The notes under the pieces are model-generated. The model searched no databases, was not told where the DNA came from, and saw only the letters and a list, made by a program, of their open reading frames with translations. This document shows, piece after piece, positions 17,795 to 27,312 of a stretch of DNA of 64,000 bases; the stretch's first letter is position 1, and each line of letters begins with the position of its first letter. Origin of the DNA: Promethearchaeota archaeon (GTDB taxonomy: Archaea > Asgardarchaeota > Lokiarchaeia > Sigyniarchaeales > SOKP01); NCBI GenBank assembly GCA_018238625.1, contig JABCSY010000004.1:1-64000 (forward strand). Direction: 5' to 3'. Both the position numbers and the translations under genes were made by a program.

Positions 17795-19159
17795 ATGCAT
17801 AATTTTTTTTTTCCGAAAAGTATAGCAGTAATAGGGGCAACCGCAAATCCTAGAAAGTTCGGAAACGCAGTTACGATTAATATTTTAAAGAACAAAAATT
17901 TAGAAAGCAAATTGTTTCTTGTAACTCAAAAAAGCACCGAAATTTTAGGATTAAAATGCTATAAAAGTATACTAGATGTCCCAAAAGATGTGGATCTCGC
18001 GATAATTTTAGTCCCTGCAAAAGCAGTTGATGGAGTAATAAACCAATGCATAGAAAAGCAAGTAAAAGGTATAATAATAGTTACTGCTGGTTTTGGGGAA
18101 ATTAATCAAGAAGGTAAAAAAGCGGAAAAAAGAATCGCAGAAAAATGTACAGAAGTGGGCATTCGAGTTATGGGACCTAATTGTGTAGGCATACAAAACA
18201 CAGACATAGGACTTAACGCTTCTTTTATTCAAGCAGCGCCCCACGGAAATATTAGCATGATTAGCCAATCTGGTTCGTTCGGATGTGCCAGTTTTTATGC
18301 GATGGAGAGAGAAAGTCTCGGATGTTCAAAATTCGCAAATATTGGAAATAATGTTGACATTTCTTTTGTCGAAGTTCTTGAATTTTTTAGGGAAGATCCT
18401 AACAGTCGAATCATTTGTATTTACATGGAAACGATTGAAGATGGAAGAGATTTTTTAAAAGCTTTAAAATCTATTGTTCCTATTAAACCAATTATTGTCT
18501 TAAAAGGAGGAAGAACTTCATCTGGAATGAAGGCGGCAAGTAGCCACACAGGTTCGATAGCAACTAATTATAAAATGTTGAAAACATCCATTAAACAAGC
18601 TGGAGCAATACTATGCGAAAATGCTTCCGATTTTATTACAGCTTTGAAAACATTCTCTTTTTTACCAGTTCCTAAAGGTGAAAAGATAGGAGTGTTAACT
18701 AATAGTGGAGGGAGCTCTGTTCTTTTCAGTGATAAAGCGGAAGAATTTAATTTAAAACTAGTAGAATTCTCTGATACACTTAAAGAAAGAATATCGCCTC
18801 ACCTTATATCCTTAGTAAAGATAGAGAACCCACTTGATATGATAGGTGTTGCTGGTGAGGAACAGTATTACGAAATAACCAAAGCCATGTTAGAAGATTC
18901 AGAAATAGATATAGTTGTTCCTTGTTTGGTAGTACCCCCTTTCTTAGAAATGAAATCTGACGAGCATTATCGTGGAATGATAAAAGCTTGGAACCAAACT
19001 GGGAGGTTAAAACCTATTATACCTTTAATTTTTTTTGGAGAAGATTTTGAAGATCTAAAGAAATTTGCTAAAAAAGAAAAAGCACCAATTTTTTATACGC
19101 CTCACGAAGCGGCTTACGCCACAAAAATTTTAGTAGAACGATTGAAACTGAAAATGTAA
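17795..19159 (+). CDS. ADP-forming acyl-CoA synthetase, alpha-type subunit (CoA-binding and ligase domains)
   Basis: The protein has 454 residues, with ATG directly after the iorA stop. The N-terminal CoA-binding Rossmann domain (SIAVIGATANPRKFGNAV, 9-26) is followed by succinyl-CoA-synthetase-like domains with the phosphohistidine loop ASSHTGSIA (about 248-256). The ATP-grasp (beta) part is absent, so a separate subunit elsewhere is needed. Placed behind iorBA, it fits the archaeal fermentation route that makes ATP from aryl-acetyl-CoA (ACD isoenzyme II type). Confidence 0.88.
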   Translation: MHNFFFPKSIAVIGATANPRKFGNAVTINILKNKNLESKLFLVTQKSTEILGLKCYKSILDVPKDVDLAIILVPAKAVDGVINQCIEKQVKGIIIVTAGFGEINQEGKKAEKRIAEKCTEVGIRVMGPNCVGIQNTDIGLNASFIQAAPHGNISMISQSGSFGCASFYAMERESLGCSKFANIGNNVDISFVEVLEFFREDPNSRIICIYMETIEDGRDFLKALKSIVPIKPIIVLKGGRTSSGMKAASSHTGSIATNYKMLKTSIKQAGAILCENASDFITALKTFSFLPVPKGEKIGVLTNSGGSSVLFSDKAEEFNLKLVEFSDTLKERISPHLISLVKIENPLDMIGVAGEEQYYEITKAMLEDSEIDIVVPCLVVPPFLEMKSDEHYRGMIKAWNQTGRLKPIIPLIFFGEDFEDLKKFAKKEKAPIFYTPHEAAYATKILVERLKLKM

Positions 19160-19191
19160 AGTGGAATTCTTAAAAAAAGTAGTTTTTTAAA

Positions 19192-19617
19192 CTATTGTTC
19201 AAAATCTTCTACTAGATCAAAGCCATTCTTTTTTAACACTTCAAACCCATTTTCGTTATCGTCTAATCTTAATACTGTCACAGTTTTACTTTCTGACGAT
19301 TTTTCGGCAAATGTATATAAATATTCAATGTTAACTTTATTATCTCCAAGAGTTTTAGCAATGTTATACAATTGAGAGATGTTATCCGTAAGCCTTACTG
19401 CTATAACTTCTGTAACTGAATGCATATAATCGTTATCTTCTAATAACTCTACGCATTTCTCAAATGGTTTGACTAAAAGCAATAATAATCCATAATCTTC
19501 TGTTTCGGCAACAGTTATAGATTTGATATATATTTTATTTTCCATAAGGAATTCGAAGAAATTGGCTAGTTGTCTTGGTTCGTTAGGGAGAAAAACAGAG
19601 ATTTGTTTGAGTTTCAT
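19192..19617 (-). CDS. Tandem ACT-domain protein
   Basis: The protein has 141 residues and two ACT-like halves: residues 1-70 (LKQISVFLPNEPRQLANFFE) and 71-141 (IAVRLTDNISQLYNIAKTLG). Each half follows the beta-alpha-beta-beta-alpha-beta pattern with a leucine-rich first strand and a helix after a P/S-rich turn. Such stand-alone double-ACT proteins commonly lie near aryl-pyruvate oxidoreductase or phenylacetyl-CoA ligase genes and are thought to sense amino acids. It is convergent with the ior operon. Confidence 0.8.
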   Translation of the reverse strand: MKLKQISVFLPNEPRQLANFFEFLMENKIYIKSITVAETEDYGLLLLLVKPFEKCVELLEDNDYMHSVTEVIAVRLTDNISQLYNIAKTLGDNKVNIEYLYTFAEKSSESKTVTVLRLDDNENGFEVLKKNGFDLVEDFEQ

Positions 19618-19825
19618 TTTTTAATCAAATTATGTTGATTTTTATTTGAAATATTATCTTAAATGATAATTGTACTTAATTAAATTACGTTTAAAAATGA
19701 TACTGAAATAGCGAAAATTGGAATTTTTTAAAGATCTCACTTAATTTTTTAAATGTAATTTACTTCTGGATTCATGAAGCGAAATTTCATTTATTTAAAT
19801 CTTAACAGAATAATTTTGGAGAAAA

Positions 19826-20563
19826 GTGGAAAATATGATTAATTGGGAGGACAAATTTAATGAGCAATTAACATGGACTGCTGAATTAAGAGATAGTTTA
19901 TATGAAAAAGCAGAATTCTCTCATAAAAATCAATTATTAGAAATAGGCTGTAAAACTGGTGAATTACTGAAAGAAATTGGAATAAAATATAATTTAAAAC
20001 TATTCGGTATAGATAAGAATAAAAATAAAATTGAATACGCAAGTGGTAACTTAGAGAAAAATCTTATCGATGCAAAGCTCGAAACGATGGATATATTAAA
20101 TAATAACTTTGAAGATAACTTTTTTGATGTTGTTATTACTTATTGTTATTTCTTGTGGGAAATGGACTTAAATTATATTTTAGCGGAAATTCATAGAATT
20201 TTGAAACATAACGGAGTTTTTTTGATTTTTGGTGAGCCTGATTTTGGAGGAATTATTGAATATCCTGATACGGGATTAAAAAAAGAGTTATATAATAGCC
20301 TTAAAAATTCAGGAGCAGACCCCGAAATAGGAAGGAAGATACCTCAATATTTTGTAAATAAATTTAGACTCGTGGAACATTTTTGTTCGAGTTTTCCATG
20401 GATCCCAAGCATAAATAGAGCCAGTTTAGTTAACGATTTAGAACTTTACATAAATAATTTAAATACTAAAAAATTTAATTCAGTTTTGATTATACAAAGT
20501 ATAGAAAGTGATAAATATTTTTTATTTATCCCAATATTTGGTTATTATCTTAAGAAGATTTAA
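19826..20563 (+). CDS. Class I SAM-dependent methyltransferase
   Basis: The protein has 245 residues. The SAM-binding motif I is LLEIGCKTGELLKEIG (about 39-54), followed by the acidic end of strand 2 in LFGIDKNKNK and a post-I region VVITYCYFLWEMDLN. The open frame starts with GTG at 19826; ATG at 19835 is an alternative, and GGAG at 19818-19821 does not discriminate well. It is followed 17 bases later by a second methyltransferase. The substrate is unknown. Confidence 0.75.
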   Translation: MENMINWEDKFNEQLTWTAELRDSLYEKAEFSHKNQLLEIGCKTGELLKEIGIKYNLKLFGIDKNKNKIEYASGNLEKNLIDAKLETMDILNNNFEDNFFDVVITYCYFLWEMDLNYILAEIHRILKHNGVFLIFGEPDFGGIIEYPDTGLKKELYNSLKNSGADPEIGRKIPQYFVNKFRLVEHFCSSFPWIPSINRASLVNDLELYINNLNTKKFNSVLIIQSIESDKYFLFIPIFGYYLKKI

Positions 20564-20580
20564 AGAATTGATAAAAATTA

Positions 20581-21333
20581 ATGAGTTTAAAAGAGTTTTA
20601 CGACCACCATAAAAATTTTTCTGCTAGAAATCGTTTCGAATACGATATCTCACCCGGAATTAGATGTAAATTCGATTTATTAATCAAAATAATTGGTAAT
20701 AGTAGGATCTTTAAAAACGCGATAGATTTAGGTTGCTCAGGAAACTCTCTTCTTTACATCTTAAAAAATGTACAAAATAAATCATATTACGATATATCTA
20801 CTATACCTTTAAAGCGATATTCTGAACAGAATCCTTTATGTGGGGATGTTGTTAAATTACCTTATAAAAACAATACTTTTGACCTGGTACTTGCTTTAGA
20901 CGTGTTAGAACACGTAAAAAATGACGATTTAGCTATCTCTGAAATAAAAAGGATATTAACACATGGAGGATTTGCTGTAATTACAGTCCCACACAGGATG
21001 AAATACTATTCAAAACAAGATAAGATAATCGGTCATTATCGTAGATATGAAATTGAGCAAATTTTAGAATTGTTCCAACGTAATAATTTCAAATATATAA
21101 ATCACTTTGGAGTTTATGGAGTATTAATGAAAATGTCCTTACTTCAATCGATTAATCCGAAAAAAACGGAAAAAGATCTAATAAATTTACGCAATAAATA
21201 TCGCTCAAATTTAATTTTCAGAAAGATTTGGAATCTTTTTGTCAAACTTAGTTCGAAATTAATGAAAATAGACGCGAAATATTATTCTTCAAAACGAATG
21301 ATGAATATGGCGTTTATATTTCTAAAATTATAA
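20581..21333 (+). CDS. Class I SAM-dependent methyltransferase (Methyltransf_11 type)
   Basis: The protein has 250 residues, with motif I AIDLGCSGNSLLYIL (about 48-62) and the Methyltransf_11 motif LVLALDVLEHVKNDDLAISE (about 101-120), then a GGFAVITVPHRM turn. The C-terminal third is basic. It sits in tandem with the preceding methyltransferase but they are not close copies. Membrane-lipid, quinone or glycan modification are all possible. Confidence 0.78.
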   Translation: MSLKEFYDHHKNFSARNRFEYDISPGIRCKFDLLIKIIGNSRIFKNAIDLGCSGNSLLYILKNVQNKSYYDISTIPLKRYSEQNPLCGDVVKLPYKNNTFDLVLALDVLEHVKNDDLAISEIKRILTHGGFAVITVPHRMKYYSKQDKIIGHYRRYEIEQILELFQRNNFKYINHFGVYGVLMKMSLLQSINPKKTEKDLINLRNKYRSNLIFRKIWNLFVKLSSKLMKIDAKYYSSKRMMNMAFIFLKL

Positions 21334-21335
21334 TC

Positions 21336-21731
21336 TTATTTGTTTTCAGCGTATTCTTTTTTCAATTTTTCAAATAACTTTTTATATTGCTCTATGTATT
21401 TCCCGTCGTTAGTTTCCTCTATTTTCTTAAGAAGTTCCACTGAATTATTTAATACAGTTGAAGTTTTTTTGAGTTTATCAAAATATAATTGCTTTATTTG
21501 TTGAGATTTAGCAACTCTTAGAGAACTTTTATAACCCTTAATCGAGTTTTCTAAATCTTTTTGTGATTCGATTACTGAATCTGCTAACTGTTTTTTTCTC
21601 TGTTCTAATTTAATACAATTATCACATATTAATTTTCCCGATTTTTTTTGCCCTTTTTTAATCATAAAGGGATTTCTACATCTAGAGCATTCAACGAGCG
21701 CAACAATTAATTTATCGTTAGGTTCGGGCAT
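21336..21731 (-). CDS. Zinc-ribbon plus coiled-coil protein
   Basis: The protein has 131 residues. The N-terminal zinc ribbon has C15, C18, C36 and C39 (CSRCRNPF and ICDNC). The remaining 90 residues are lysine- and glutamate-rich with heptad-like leucines, a likely coiled coil. No catalytic motif is visible. It is convergent with the methyltransferase gene, two bases apart. I do not recognise a family; a nucleic-acid or protein-binding role would be a guess. Confidence 0.6.
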   Translation of the reverse strand: MPEPNDKLIVALVECSRCRNPFMIKKGQKKSGKLICDNCIKLEQRKKQLADSVIESQKDLENSIKGYKSSLRVAKSQQIKQLYFDKLKKTSTVLNNSVELLKKIEETNDGKYIEQYKKLFEKLKKEYAENK

Positions 21732-21871
21732 AAAAGATAACTAATTAAAATTTAGATTTTTTTAAATTTTAAATTATTAAGTTAATAACTTTTTTATAAT
21801 ATAATTCTTGATTTTTTTGATACTTTCTCAGATCAAGAAAAGTTTATGATAAATTTTACATAGGTTTTTTT

Positions 21872-22672
21872 ATGGAAATATATCTTACAACAATATTTTT
21901 ATTAATACTATTAGGTTTTATAACGGGAACCCTTTCAGTTATGGCTGGAATTGGAGGCGGAGTATTTTTTGTCTCCATAATGACTCTTTTGTTTTTGATG
22001 CCAATTAATATTGCCATAGATACATCTACATTCATAATTTTAACGTCTTCATGTGCGGGATTTATAACTTATCTAAAACAAGGAAGGACAAATTTCAAAT
22101 TAGCTTTGACATATGGTGTTTTTTCTATTTTAGGGAGCATTTTAGCCACCATTTTATTTTCATTTATTCAAATCGATAATTCAATGTTAAAGATTTTATT
22201 TGCATTGACATTACTCGTGGCAGGGTTAAATATGATCCATAAAGCTATTAAAACAAAAGGAGGATTAACGAGTAAAGACTTAGAAAAGGAAGAGTTCCCA
22301 TTGCACGATTACGATTATAAAACTAATTTAAAAAAAGTAATTCCGTTATTCATATTAGCCGGTTTTGTTGCAAACCTACTTGGAATTGGAGGTGGGATAA
22401 TAAATACTCCATCCCTCAACATAATATTAGGTTTTCCTATCCATAATTCTACAGCAATTTCAACTTCAATAATCTTTTTCACAGCTATATATAATACAAT
22501 CATTAAGTGCCTCTTAGGGCAAATAGATTATCTAGTTGGCCTTCTAATAACTTCTGGCGCTATATTAGGTTCGATATTTGGGGCAAAAATATCAAGCAAA
22601 ATGTCGAAAACATATTTAAAATTTTTCGTGGCAGTTATCTTACTAGTTTTAGCAATTAGAATGTTTTTTTAG
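21872..22672 (+). CDS. TauE/SafE family anion exporter/transporter
   Basis: This 266-residue protein has about eight hydrophobic segments arranged as two homologous halves. Each half begins with a glycine-rich motif: MAGIGGGVFFVSIM (25-38) and LLGIGGGIINTPSLNIILG (about 169-187). This duplication is the hallmark of the TauE/SafE (DUF81) family, which moves sulfite, sulfonates or related organic anions. A charged cytosolic loop (about 125-150) separates the halves. Confidence 0.88.
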   Translation: MEIYLTTIFLLILLGFITGTLSVMAGIGGGVFFVSIMTLLFLMPINIAIDTSTFIILTSSCAGFITYLKQGRTNFKLALTYGVFSILGSILATILFSFIQIDNSMLKILFALTLLVAGLNMIHKAIKTKGGLTSKDLEKEEFPLHDYDYKTNLKKVIPLFILAGFVANLLGIGGGIINTPSLNIILGFPIHNSTAISTSIIFFTAIYNTIIKCLLGQIDYLVGLLITSGAILGSIFGAKISSKMSKTYLKFFVAVILLVLAIRMFF

Positions 22673-22763
22673 AGTTAATATAAAAAAAATATAATGGAAA
22701 ACTGATAATAATATATGTAAACGAATTATGATGTAAGAAAAATAAAATAAATGGAGATAAAAT

Positions 22764-23555
22764 ATGGACGAAAAAATTGAATTAGTAATTAAAGATAATA
22801 TTGCGATTATAAGACTAACAGATCCAGAGAATTTTAACCCTTTAAATAAAAGTTCTGGGAAAAATCTATTAGAAACTATAGAATCTATTCGAAATAATAA
22901 CACTGTGAGATGTTTAATAATAACTGGCTCCGGAAAGGCTTTTTCGGCCGGTGGAGACATAAAACAATTTAAGGCGAGTATTGAAAATGGCACATCAGGT
23001 CAAGTTATGGACGATTTAACGAAAGACCTTTATAAAATTGCGTTAATTTTGCGTCTTTATCCAAAACCTGTTATCGCGTCTGTGAATGGCTGGGCAGTAG
23101 GAGCTGGAATGAACCTCGCTCTCTCGTGTGATATCATAATTGCCTCAGAAAAAGCGAGGTTTAGGCAATCTTTTTCCAAACTCGCTCTAATTCCTGGATT
23201 CGCTGGAACTATTTTGTTAAGTCGTCAGCTCACGTGGCAACAAGCGACACAAATGGCGTTTTTCGGAGACACTTATACAGCTAAAGAGATGAAAAAACTT
23301 GGTTTTGTTAACGAAATCGTTCCTCATGAAGATTTAGAAAAGATTTCTTTACAATGGGCTGAGAGACTCGCCAAGGGACCAACATTAACATATGCAAGGA
23401 CAAAAAAATTATTCTTTGATGCTCTTAGCACGCCCTTAGAGGAACACCTTGAAAAAGAACGACAAATACAGATAAAATCGGCTGAATCTGAAGATTATAA
23501 AATTGGTGTATTTGCACTAAACGACAAAAAGGAACCTAAATTTATTGGAAATTAA
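22764..23555 (+). CDS. Crotonase-fold enzyme lacking both hydratase glutamates
   Basis: This 263-residue protein has the crotonase fold: AFSAGGDIKQF and NGWAVGAGMNLALSCDIIIA form the oxyanion hole. The two glutamates of enoyl-CoA hydratase are replaced by N117 and F137 (in the stretches AGMNLALS and RFRQSFSKLALIP). The RQSFSKLALIP pattern is closer to isomerase-type members such as PaaG or enoyl-CoA delta-isomerases. It is probably not a hydratase. Its neighbours give no specific pathway. Confidence 0.82.
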   Translation: MDEKIELVIKDNIAIIRLTDPENFNPLNKSSGKNLLETIESIRNNNTVRCLIITGSGKAFSAGGDIKQFKASIENGTSGQVMDDLTKDLYKIALILRLYPKPVIASVNGWAVGAGMNLALSCDIIIASEKARFRQSFSKLALIPGFAGTILLSRQLTWQQATQMAFFGDTYTAKEMKKLGFVNEIVPHEDLEKISLQWAERLAKGPTLTYARTKKLFFDALSTPLEEHLEKERQIQIKSAESEDYKIGVFALNDKKEPKFIGN

Positions 23556-23636
23556 TATATTCGTGTAAAGTAATTTCTATAAATCTTAAATCCTTTTTAG
23601 AATATTATATATTATTTTAATAACGCGTAATTTAAA

Positions 23637-24464
23637 GTGATTCTTTCGATGAGTAAGGGATTTAGACTTCTAAGGGTTGAATATATTTTTGCTGTGCTCA
23701 TTCCTTGTTTATTGAGCATATATTTAAACGATTACGATGTTTATCCTCACATTTGGATATTAGCTGGATTTGTGTTTTATGCCATTACGGGAAATACACT
23801 TAATGATGTAATCGATATGAAAGATCCAAACGAAAAGGAAACGCTAGAAAGAGTACAGGGTTATAGCCGAAAAGAAATATTCACAATTTCTCTAGCAAGT
23901 TTTTTATTAGGGACCGTATGTTTCATGAAAAGTATCGTAGAAAAACCCCTCTTAGGCGTTTATTTAGCTATTATCGTTATTTCCGTAATTCTATACTGTC
24001 TATTTAAATCGCAGGTTATTATTAACCATATTATTTTAGGAATATCGCACATTTTTTTACCTTATTTTATAATAAAAATCAACGCTGGCGATATTTCTAT
24101 GAATTTCTTTCCTGGTCTAACTTTATTTGAGTTATTAATATTACTTTCTATAACCTCTGTGGCATTTTCCGGTCAAATGCTTCACGAAATGATTGATGGA
24201 GATTCGTTATCAAAATTATCTCCAAAAGCGTCTCGCTTAATAATATGGATTGCCTCTGTGATATCACTGATAATCGCTATATTTTCTCTTATTATCACTC
24301 AGTTAATCATATTTTTGCCAATCTTTTTCTTTCCTTTTGGAATTATGTATATTTTTAGGAAACCTAGAAGTGATTTAGCAGGAAGAAGTTCGTTAAAAGA
24401 TGTGGGGATCATATTAGGAAATCTAATATTCGCTTATATCATAATTTTAATTATTGCACCTTAA
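23637..24464 (+). CDS. Divergent UbiA-superfamily prenyltransferase-like membrane protein
   Basis: This 275-residue protein has 7-9 hydrophobic segments. TGNTLNDVIDMKDPNE (51-66) resembles the first Asp-rich motif of UbiA enzymes (NDxxDxxxD), but the last Asp is one residue early. The second Asp-rich motif may be HEMIDGDSLSK. Family members attach prenyl chains to aromatic or glycerol phosphate acceptors (quinones, archaeal lipids). The altered motif makes activity uncertain. GTG 23637 opens the frame; ATG 23649 is an alternative start. Confidence 0.55.
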   Translation: MILSMSKGFRLLRVEYIFAVLIPCLLSIYLNDYDVYPHIWILAGFVFYAITGNTLNDVIDMKDPNEKETLERVQGYSRKEIFTISLASFLLGTVCFMKSIVEKPLLGVYLAIIVISVILYCLFKSQVIINHIILGISHIFLPYFIIKINAGDISMNFFPGLTLFELLILLSITSVAFSGQMLHEMIDGDSLSKLSPKASRLIIWIASVISLIIAIFSLIITQLIIFLPIFFFPFGIMYIFRKPRSDLAGRSSLKDVGIILGNLIFAYIIILIIAP

Positions 24465-24554
24465 AAAATCATTCTTAATAACGAATTTAAAAGATTATAA
24501 CTTTTTATCTAATCAAATCAAGAAGAAATAAAGAATAAAAAAAATGAGTTTGAA

Positions 24555-25823
24555 ATGACTAAAATTGAACCTGTTGATAAAGATTTTTTTTCTCCGTTTA
24601 ACGAAGAAGCTTGCACTCTTTGTGGAGAATGTTTTCATAATTGTCCCGTAATGGGCCTTTCTATTGAAGAATCCATTGAAGAAATGAAAAAATTAATCGC
24701 TGGGAATGAAACAAAACGAGTGTTAAAAGAATGTCAGAGTTGTCATTCATGTAATTTTTATTGTCCTGAAAATGCTCATCCAGCAGAGTTGATTTTGCAG
24801 AGATGGAACGAAAAGTACAAAAGAGAGGGGTTAAAAATCCGTGGGAAGCATTATATGACGCTTTATCCTCACTACCCTAACTTCCGATCTTACGTTATGG
24901 ACCACATGCCTAAAAAAACGCAAGAACTTGTTAAATCATGGGCAGATTTATCTCCTTTAAAAGGTGACACGCTTACTTATCCAGGATGTAACATAATTAC
25001 CTATGCCGAGTTAACGCAAGCAAGCTTTTTTAAGGATCTAGATATTAGGGGTAGGCTTGAATATTGTTGTGGAGAAACATTATTTCGAACGGGATACGAA
25101 GACGAGTTATTTCAAGTTACTAAGAGGTTAGATAAATGGTTTAATATATTAAAACCAAAAAATTTGCTAGTTTTGTGCACAGCAGGAACTAATGTTTTCA
25201 AAAATGTATTACCTCGTTATGGATTAACCTATAAATTTGATTCTGTTAAATCTTATATCCAATATTTATGGGAAAAAATTGAGAATGGTAAAATTCAAAT
25301 TACAAATAAATTAGATATGACGGTTTCGATTCAAGATTCTTGTTATTCAAAAATGTTTGGAGATGACTACATGGATTTACCTCGAAAAATTTTAGAAGCA
25401 ATTGGGGTAAAAGTAATTGAAATTGAAGCATGTCGCGAAAATATGAGGTGTTGTGGAATTGGAGGCGGATTTTCTGTGGATTCAGCGTATCACACAATGA
25501 AATTAAGATCAGCAACAATGAGAAACATAAAAGAATTTAACAAAGCGAAAGTAGACGCTGTTTGCGTTTATTGCGCTGGGTGTTTAGCTACTTACAGCAC
25601 CGCCAAAAAATTATATCTCGGGAAATTTAAAGTGTACCACATTATCGAACTGCTCCAGATGGCCATGGGAGAAAAACCTATGTCCAATAAAGAGAAAAAA
25701 AAAAGGGCTAAACATTTCTTTTGGGGCATAATGAAAAAACAACTCCCGAAATTACCCTCAAAAAAAACATTTAAAATAGCAGATCTCCCAGAAGATCCAC
25801 CACCGTATAGCGAGGCGTATTAA
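24555..25823 (+). CDS. HdrD/GlcF-like iron-sulfur oxidoreductase with two CCG domains
   Basis: The protein has 422 residues. Two [4Fe-4S] ferredoxin motifs lie at C20-C23-C26-C30 and C60-C63-C66-C70. They are followed by two cysteine-rich CCG domains: YPGC with LEYCCGETLFRTG, and DSCYSKM with NMRCCGIGGGF and VYCAGC. This is the HdrB/HdrD and glycolate-oxidase GlcF architecture. Such proteins pass electrons between ferredoxin, ETF or membrane carriers and a disulfide or flavoprotein partner. The next gene, two bases downstream, is a paralogue, so they probably act as a pair. Confidence 0.85.
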   Translation: MTKIEPVDKDFFSPFNEEACTLCGECFHNCPVMGLSIEESIEEMKKLIAGNETKRVLKECQSCHSCNFYCPENAHPAELILQRWNEKYKREGLKIRGKHYMTLYPHYPNFRSYVMDHMPKKTQELVKSWADLSPLKGDTLTYPGCNIITYAELTQASFFKDLDIRGRLEYCCGETLFRTGYEDELFQVTKRLDKWFNILKPKNLLVLCTAGTNVFKNVLPRYGLTYKFDSVKSYIQYLWEKIENGKIQITNKLDMTVSIQDSCYSKMFGDDYMDLPRKILEAIGVKVIEIEACRENMRCCGIGGGFSVDSAYHTMKLRSATMRNIKEFNKAKVDAVCVYCAGCLATYSTAKKLYLGKFKVYHIIELLQMAMGEKPMSNKEKKKRAKHFFWGIMKKQLPKLPSKKTFKIADLPEDPPPYSEAY

Positions 25824-25825
25824 AA

Positions 25826-27184
25826 ATGGTGGAAAATAAAAGAACTCCTGCTTTCAGAGAAGATTTATGTGATTTGTGTGGACTTTGTTTTCATCTATGT
25901 CCCGTTTTACAATTACCTTTGGATGAAGCAAAAGAAGAGATTCAAAATTTAGTCAAAGGTCGAAAGTCAAAATATGTACTTGAAAAATGTAATACTTGTT
26001 TATCTTGCAATCTATACTGCCCTCAAAATGCTAACCCATATCAATTGATACTCGAGAGATGGAACGATTCGTATAAAGAGAGAGGCGCGCCTCCTCTTTA
26101 CTATTTTGTTTGTCCTACTGAAGATCGTAACATTTGGCAACTTCTAAATTTGTTTTTATCTAATCGAGAAAGAAGATGGATATATAAGTGGATGCATTAC
26201 GTTCCTAAGAGCGAGGATACTGTTTTGTTAATTGGAAACTATACACATATATTCCCATTTATTATTGGAGGTAGTAAATTGCTTAATTACTTCAAGCCTA
26301 TCGATCGGATCGACCAATGGGAAGGAGGTGCCTACTTATACCAAGGAGGATACTTAGATATTGTAAAAAAGATAGCTGAGAGGACAAAAAGAGATTTTGA
26401 TAGTTGGGGCGTCAAAAATGTTGTTGCTACTTTAGATGCTGTTGAGTATTTCTTCAAGGAAGTCCATCCGAAGGAAATGGGGGTGAAACACGATCAGAAT
26501 TTTATAAATTTTCATCGCTGGTTATTAGATAATATTAGCTCCGGAGAAATCAATCTTCAAAACCAACTTAATCTAACGGTTACCGTTCACGATAACTGCT
26601 TTTCTAAAGCACTAGGAGGATATTGGGAGGAACCAAGAACAATATTGGAGAAATGCGGTTGTAAAATACTTGAGATGAAACACATTAAAAAAGATTCGTT
26701 GTGTTGCGGGTTTGGAGCTGGGGCATCGTGGGTTAAGAATATTTCTCTACCTTTTGATATGATCTCTGAAGGAGTAAAAAAATTTAAGGAAGCAGAAGAT
26801 ACTGGCGCAAAAGCTCTAATATCTTACTGTGGAGGATGTATTTATTTAATGTGGGCTACTAAGGAGTTGTTGAGAAGTAAAATAGATTTATATCATATCA
26901 TTGAAATTGTCAGAATGGCAATGGGCGAAGAATTAGATTATCCTAAGGATAACATTAAACGAGCGTGGGATGTCATTGCGATTATAACTTACTCTTTGCT
27001 ACTATCGTCTTTTAAGAAAAACTTTTACATAAAAAGTATTACCTACGACAAAGATTTTAGCACATATAAACCGAAGAAGTATTTACTATTAAGGTCGATA
27101 AGGTATCTATTTGATTTTAAGTTAATTAGAATCCTTTACGCTAAAATGTTTAGGTTAATGATGCCTATTATGAAGACACGATAG
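25826..27184 (+). CDS. HdrD-like iron-sulfur protein with one degenerate CCG domain
   Basis: This 452-residue paralogue of the preceding protein has two ferredoxin motifs (C15-C18-C21-C25 and C55-C58-C61-C65). In the first CCG domain every expected cysteine is replaced: the equivalent of YPGC reads LIGN, and the CCG position reads WEGG. The second CCG domain is intact (HDNCFSKALG, LCCGFGAGAS, SYCGGC). A basic, hydrophobic tail of about 80 residues is added. It probably carries one fewer cluster than its partner. The pair could form an asymmetric heterodimer. Confidence 0.82.
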   Translation: MVENKRTPAFREDLCDLCGLCFHLCPVLQLPLDEAKEEIQNLVKGRKSKYVLEKCNTCLSCNLYCPQNANPYQLILERWNDSYKERGAPPLYYFVCPTEDRNIWQLLNLFLSNRERRWIYKWMHYVPKSEDTVLLIGNYTHIFPFIIGGSKLLNYFKPIDRIDQWEGGAYLYQGGYLDIVKKIAERTKRDFDSWGVKNVVATLDAVEYFFKEVHPKEMGVKHDQNFINFHRWLLDNISSGEINLQNQLNLTVTVHDNCFSKALGGYWEEPRTILEKCGCKILEMKHIKKDSLCCGFGAGASWVKNISLPFDMISEGVKKFKEAEDTGAKALISYCGGCIYLMWATKELLRSKIDLYHIIEIVRMAMGEELDYPKDNIKRAWDVIAIITYSLLLSSFKKNFYIKSITYDKDFSTYKPKKYLLLRSIRYLFDFKLIRILYAKMFRLMMPIMKTR

Positions 27185-27312
27185 AAAAAACAAACCTTTA
27201 GTAGTATAAAAGCTATATTCATATTTCAATTCATTATCCTAAACCAAATGAGGCTTAGGATTTTGAAAAAATTTCTTTATAAAGGTTTTTTATTGAAATT
27301 CTGGATAGAGAT

